A DNA stretch of 64,000 nt, from positions 1 to 64,000 of the forward strand of contig NZ_JAJJJF010000011.1 in the NCBI RefSeq assembly GCF_022458745.1, given 5' to 3'. Both the position numbers and the translations under genes were made by a program. Of this stretch, positions 60,676-64,000 are shown piece by piece. Numbering within the stretch: the first letter of the stretch is position 1; each line of letters begins with the position of its first letter. The notes under the pieces are model-generated. The model did no database searches and was not told the origin of the DNA. It worked only from the letters and a program-made list of their open reading frames with translations. Source of the DNA: Bacillus piscicola. GTDB lineage: Bacteria; Bacillota; Bacilli; Bacillales; Marinococcaceae.

Positions 60676-61143
60676 TTACTCCACGGTATAGATGGAATAA
60701 TTTACCCCACCCGGCAGACGAATACCTTTTGAAACGAAAACGCGGCGGTTCAGCCAGTCATATTTTGGGGATGCTGTTTCGAAAATCGGTGACGTCCGGA
60801 AATAGTATTCGTCCGGGTCGACGTCTTCATTGTTATCAAGCCGCTTCAAGACTTCTGGCGTGCCTGTACGGATTCCGCGGTACGTCATCATAATGAGCGC
60901 ATCATCGTCTGTCTTTAAAAGAATACGTACATCTTGAATGATGGTGCCGTCTTCGCGGACAGTAATCCAATCGTCGCCTCCGGGAATGACTTCCGCGTTT
61001 AAATGGTCACCGCGGAGTGCTCCGCCGGTTACCCGGATGACCCGTCGGTTTCCGATCGGAGTTTTTCCGGGAAGATGAGCTCCTTCTACAGTAAGCTCCA
61101 TGTCACATAAAAAAGAAAGAGAGGGAGGTGGCAAATGTTGCAT
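60676..61143 (-). CDS. DUF3237 family protein
   Basis: A 155-residue protein of the DUF3237/UPF0311 family. LTVEGAHLPGKTPIGNRRVIRVTGG, GDDWITVREDGTIIQDVR and YYFRTSPIFETASPKYDWLNRRVFV are characteristic. The function is unknown. It is the first gene of the minus-strand beta-ketoadipate operon, which suggests a role in this pathway. AAAGGAG precedes the ATG. Confidence 0.88.
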   Translation of the reverse strand: MQHLPPPSLSFLCDMELTVEGAHLPGKTPIGNRRVIRVTGGALRGDHLNAEVIPGGDDWITVREDGTIIQDVRILLKTDDDALIMMTYRGIRTGTPEVLKRLDNNEDVDPDEYYFRTSPIFETASPKYDWLNRRVFVSKGIRLPGGVNYSIYTVE

Positions 61144-61426
61144 GGATCAACGCTCCTTTTGATAGATTTCTATACTTTTTATAAGCTGCATTTGAATCAA
61201 TACATAAGTGATTAATTAGGTCAAAAAGATGAACAATCACATAAAAATTCAGTTAAATATCGCGCTATAATTGCAAATACTACCTGTTGATTGTAACGGA
61301 AAGCGTCCGCCTGCAGTGAAAATCAAAAACACTACACTATTTTCAAATCATTCGTATTTGAACAACTGTATTTGAATGATGAAATGGACTCTATTATTTA
61401 AAAAAACTGTAATTAGTCAAATGACA
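61144..61426. promoter_or_regulatory. Regulatory region of the beta-ketoadipate operon
   Basis: No gene is seen. Three 7-bp half-sites, TTCAAAT (61342-61348), ATTTGAA (61356-61362) and ATTTGAA (61370-61376), are each 14 bases apart: an inverted pair plus a direct repeat. A fourth ATTTGAA lies at 61190-61196. That layout is like the three-repeat operators known for the IclR-family regulators PcaU and PobR. No promoter was assigned with certainty. Confidence 0.6.
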
Positions 61427-62551
61427 TCATTGTTCTTTTCTTCGGTAAAGGGAAACTTTTTCCTCGTCTAGTTCGACACCTAATCCTGCTTGTACAGGAA
61501 CGTGAATGTAACCATCTTTTAAGACGAGCGGTTCTTTGACGATTTCATCGGCGAGCCAATCGGGGCCGAATAATTCACTGCCGTAATCGAGGTTCGGAAT
61601 GGAGCTGTACGTATGAACACACGCAGCGGTCCCAATGGAACTTTCAAGCGAAGTACCACCAAAGCAAGCTATACCTGCGGCTTCCGCAATGCCGGCCACC
61701 TTCACAGTGTTTTTCATGCCACCGGCTTTATGGATTTTCAAAGAAAAAATATCAGCCGCGTTCGTCTTGGCGATGCGCATCGCGTCCTGGATGGAAGCGA
61801 CACTTTCATCCGCCATGATCGGCACCTTTTTCATCGCTGCGAGTCGGGCCAACCCTTCGATGTCGTGGGGTGGAAGAGGTTGTTCGAGGAAATCAATCCC
61901 TGCCGCAAAAAAATCATCCATCCACTTCATCGTTGTCATCCGGTCCCATGAACCATTCGGATCAATACCGATAGAAGAGTGCCCCTTAATTCCTTCCGCA
62001 ATCCGGATTGATCGCTTGGCATCATCATCAGGTGCTTCTTTGCCTGATTTCGTTTTGAAATTCGCATACTGACCGGAAGCGACCGCATTTTTGGCTTCCT
62101 CGATGTCTCCTTCGGGTGTACCAGAGGCGAGTGCCCAGCGAACGGGAATTTTCTCCTGGTGAAGGCCTCCCAGCAGCTGGTGAACAGGGACATCATATGT
62201 TTTCCCCAAGGCATCAAGCAAGGCCATCTCAATCGTTGCTTTTGCAAACGCATTTCCGCGTATTTGCCGGTTCAGCTTCTGTAGGAGTGTTTCCAGATGT
62301 GTGGCATTTTCTTCCAAGAGAAAAGGAGCAGCATACTGATCGATGACAAGTTTCATCGTTTCGACGCTTTCTCCGTTCCAAAAAATTCCGGGAGTCGTGC
62401 CTTCCCCAATTCCAGTTACTCCGTTACTAAGTTCCACCCGCAGCAGGACGAAGCTTTTGGAAGAAACTTTAATAGCAGAAAATTGATGGGGACGTTTAAT
62501 AGGAATGTCGACCAATTCCGTTATCAAGCGCTTGATTGTTAGTTTTTGCAT
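61427..62551 (-). CDS. catB: Muconate cycloisomerase-like enolase superfamily protein
   Basis: A 374-residue enolase-superfamily enzyme of the muconate lactonizing group. The KxK motif (FKTKSG), metal ligands in GIDPNGSW, FLEQPLPPHD and MADESVAS, and the acid/base Lys in SLKIHKAGG are all present. It would convert cis,cis-muconate to muconolactone. Dipeptide epimerase or N-succinylamino acid racemase share the fold, but the neighbouring intradiol dioxygenase favours muconate. I used ATG 62551 with GGAGG six bases upstream; the frame extends six codons further. Confidence 0.87.
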   Translation of the reverse strand: MQKLTIKRLITELVDIPIKRPHQFSAIKVSSKSFVLLRVELSNGVTGIGEGTTPGIFWNGESVETMKLVIDQYAAPFLLEENATHLETLLQKLNRQIRGNAFAKATIEMALLDALGKTYDVPVHQLLGGLHQEKIPVRWALASGTPEGDIEEAKNAVASGQYANFKTKSGKEAPDDDAKRSIRIAEGIKGHSSIGIDPNGSWDRMTTMKWMDDFFAAGIDFLEQPLPPHDIEGLARLAAMKKVPIMADESVASIQDAMRIAKTNAADIFSLKIHKAGGMKNTVKVAGIAEAAGIACFGGTSLESSIGTAACVHTYSSIPNLDYGSELFGPDWLADEIVKEPLVLKDGYIHVPVQAGLGVELDEEKVSLYRRKEQ

Positions 62552-62774
62552 CGTGATCCTCCATTTCATTAGGAAAAGCTGAAGCTGCTATTAGCAATAC
62601 ATAATGTTGTATGGTATGATTATTTGTACACATATCGTACATTTGTACGTTATATGTTATTTCAATTGAAACATTATTAAAAAAATTTGTCAACTCAGAA
62701 GTAATGCAGAGAAAAATAATGTAAGACGCAAAATAACTGCATCAGCTGATGAATGATGAAAGGAGCTTTTAAAG
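62552..62774. promoter_or_regulatory. Divergent catB / iclR control region
   Basis: No gene is seen. Candidate sites are an inverted repeat TGTAC-N7-GTACA (62625-62641), a further TTTGTACG at 62643-62650 and a perfect 12-bp palindrome TTTCAATTGAAA (62660-62671). A minus-strand TTGACA lies at 62688-62693. TTGTATGG at 62607-62614 partly matches the GntR sites near 23 kb and 30 kb, but only over the first half. Confidence 0.5.
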
Positions 62775-63578
62775 GTGCAAAAAGAAAATAACAAGACGTC
62801 ACAATCACGCGATTTTATTCAATCCCTTGAAAAAGGATTAAAGGTTATTGAAGCTTTTACAGAAGATCAGCCTTTTCTCTCTGTAACAGAAGCAGCTGCC
62901 CTTACCGGCTATAGCCGGCCCGCTGTACGCCGCATCTTGATTACCTTAAAAGAGCTTGGTTATGCAGAGGAAAAGAGGGGACGTTACGCCCTTACCGCAA
63001 AAGTGCTGTCTCTTGGATTCTCCTATATTTCTTCGCAAAATATTTGGAATATCGCGGCTCCGCATTTAGAGAAGTTCGTAAACGAGACACAAGAATCTTC
63101 TTCCATTTCAGTATTAGATGGGGGGGAGGTTGTGTATGTAGCACGCGTTCCAACGAAACGGATTATGACGATTTCATTAAATGTCGGCTCGCGCTTGCCC
63201 GCTTATGCCACGTCCATGGGTAAGCTGCTGCTTGCTTATTTGCCGGAAACAGAGAAGGAAGCGTACTTAGCAACATTAGAAGCGCAGCGTTTAACCTCCC
63301 AAACAAAAGCTGATCCGGATGTGTTACGGCAGGAATTACATGAAATAGCAAAGAAGGGATGGGCCTTTGCTGATCAAGAACTAGAAGAAGGTCTTCGCTC
63401 GATCGCTGTTCCAATCTTTGACCACGAAGATAACGTGTGCGCTGCTGTAAATAGCTCCGCTCATGCTGGCAGGGTCAGTGCCGCCTATATGGAAGAGAGG
63501 TTTCTTCCGCTTTTGCAGGAAACTGCCCAGGCAATCAGTCGAGACTTGGCGGCTTACCAACGTTCCTTTTCTATTTAA
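62775..63578 (+). CDS. IclR family regulator, PcaR/CatR-like
   Basis: A 267-residue IclR protein. The N-terminal winged helix holds SVTEAAALTGYSRPAVRRILITLKELGYAEE; the effector domain holds ISLNVGSRLPAYATSMGKLLLAYL, typical of the PcaR/PcaU/CatR subgroup that responds to beta-ketoadipate pathway intermediates. GTG start with GGAG about 11 bases upstream is weak. It is divergent from catB and convergent to the intradiol dioxygenase gene, so it is the probable pathway regulator. Confidence 0.92.
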   Translation: MQKENNKTSQSRDFIQSLEKGLKVIEAFTEDQPFLSVTEAAALTGYSRPAVRRILITLKELGYAEEKRGRYALTAKVLSLGFSYISSQNIWNIAAPHLEKFVNETQESSSISVLDGGEVVYVARVPTKRIMTISLNVGSRLPAYATSMGKLLLAYLPETEKEAYLATLEAQRLTSQTKADPDVLRQELHEIAKKGWAFADQELEEGLRSIAVPIFDHEDNVCAAVNSSAHAGRVSAAYMEERFLPLLQETAQAISRDLAAYQRSFSI

Positions 63579-63608
63579 AGGGTCAGACCCCGCAAGGCCT
63601 GACCCTTT
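63577..63608 (+). terminator. Terminator-like hairpin after the IclR gene
   Basis: Arms AAAGGGTCAG (63577-63586) and CTGACCCTTT (63599-63608) overlap the stop codon of the regulator. Only three Ts follow on the plus strand. It also lies at the 3' end of the convergent dioxygenase gene. Confidence 0.65.
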
Positions 63609-63615
63609 CATCTTC

Positions 63616-64000
63616 TTATTGATCGCGGCGCATGACAAAGTTAAGAGAGGCTTCTTTATGAGTGCCTTTGTCTTCAAACTTTGTCATGAGATCGTCGCGG
63701 ACGCCGTCGGCTACATCGGTTTCGAGCCATTCGTCGCCTTCAAAAAATACTTGCGTGATCAGCGTCTCATGGCCGTCCGCTTCAAACATGAGGTGTAAGT
63801 GAGCGGGACGCATCGGATGCTGATCCATATAATCAAGAAATTCGCCGGTCGGGCCTTGATCCGGAATCGAATACGGAAGCGGTACGATCGTTTTCACTTC
63901 AAAGTCACCGTTTTCATCCGTGTAGAAATGGCCGCGTAAGTTGAATCTCGGTGCATCGGAGTCGAAAGCGGAATATTTTCCGCTCGCATCGTTCTGCCAC
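63616..64000 (-). CDS. catA: Intradiol (catechol 1,2-) dioxygenase, 3' part
   Basis: Only the C-terminal 127 or so codons lie in the window; the 5' end is cut off at 64000. The visible part reads NLRGHFYTDENGDFE, then VKTIVPLPYSIPDQGPTG with a tyrosine iron ligand, and RPAHLHLMFEADGHETLITQVF with two histidine ligands. This is an intradiol ring-cleaving dioxygenase of the catechol 1,2- or hydroxyquinol 1,2-dioxygenase type. The adjacent muconate cycloisomerase favours catechol. The apparent GTG start near 63897 is internal. Confidence 0.88.
   Translation of the reverse strand, partial: WQNDASGKYSAFDSDAPRFNLRGHFYTDENGDFEVKTIVPLPYSIPDQGPTGEFLDYMDQHPMRPAHLHLMFEADGHETLITQVFFEGDEWLETDVADGVRDDLMTKFEDKGTHKEASLNFVMRRDQ

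Noticed and set aside
62607-62623. Fourth GntR operator upstream of the IclR gene
   Set aside because: Only TTGTATGGTA is shared with sites A-C; the second arm is missing, and the gene belongs to a different pathway.

Overview
This window comes from the chromosome of a low-to-moderate GC member of the Bacillaceae (Bacillota). Three things point there: the thiL-tsaE-tsaB-rimI-tsaD / ABC-F / rex / tatA-tatC / ydiK / ydiL / groES-groEL order, which matches the ydi-groESL neighbourhood of Bacillus subtilis; a CIRCE element in front of groESL; and AGGAGG-type ribosome binding sites throughout. Acidic surface proteins and the BCCT and TRAP transporters would suit a halophilic or alkaliphilic bacillus, but the genus cannot be read from this window.

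Layout. 1-3.3 kb: a repeat-bearing intergenic region, then pxpBAC (5-oxoprolinase). 3.3-17.1 kb: conserved housekeeping genes, namely initiator tRNA, thiL, the t6A tRNA-modification set, a DnaA-box cluster, a large membrane protein, ABC-F, rex, tatAC, ydiK, ydiL and groESL. 17.3-23 kb: a molybdenum block with a molybdopterin oxidoreductase, a small partner gene and the modABC molybdate importer. 23-32.5 kb: a catabolic cluster under a GntR regulator, with an LLM-type flavin monooxygenase, its flavin reductase, an AA_synth/DUF1185 protein, an alpha/beta hydrolase, an aldehyde dehydrogenase, a degenerate RibB-like protein and a BCCT transporter. 33-37.4 kb: the qoxABCD quinol oxidase plus a short QoxD-like gene. 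37.4-42.1 kb: assorted single genes.

42.5-56.8 kb: an aromatic catabolic island. A two-component flavin hydroxylase resembles anthranilate 3-monooxygenase. Then come 3-hydroxyanthranilate dioxygenase, ACMS decarboxylase, a RidA-type deaminase, a tautomerase, a one-domain FAD synthetase, a TRAP transporter and two Crp/Fnr regulators. A translationally coupled thiamine-diphosphate enzyme and cyclase/hydrolase pair follows, then an aldehyde dehydrogenase. I infer that this last trio feeds isatin to anthranilate. 57-64 kb: a beta-ketoadipate (catechol ortho-cleavage) set on the minus strand: thiolase, CoA-transferase, a putative enol-lactonase, a DUF3237 protein, muconate cycloisomerase, a PcaR/CatR-like IclR regulator and the 3' part of an intradiol dioxygenase cut by the window edge.

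The least explained features are: a family of imperfectly palindromic repeats with a 52-bp period at three intergenic loci; a 17-bp operator repeated across the GntR cluster; a RibB-like protein without its catalytic residues inside a monooxygenase operon; the proposed isatin-to-anthranilate module with its own FAD synthetase; and a short promoter-to-terminator unit upstream of modA that has no intact gene.
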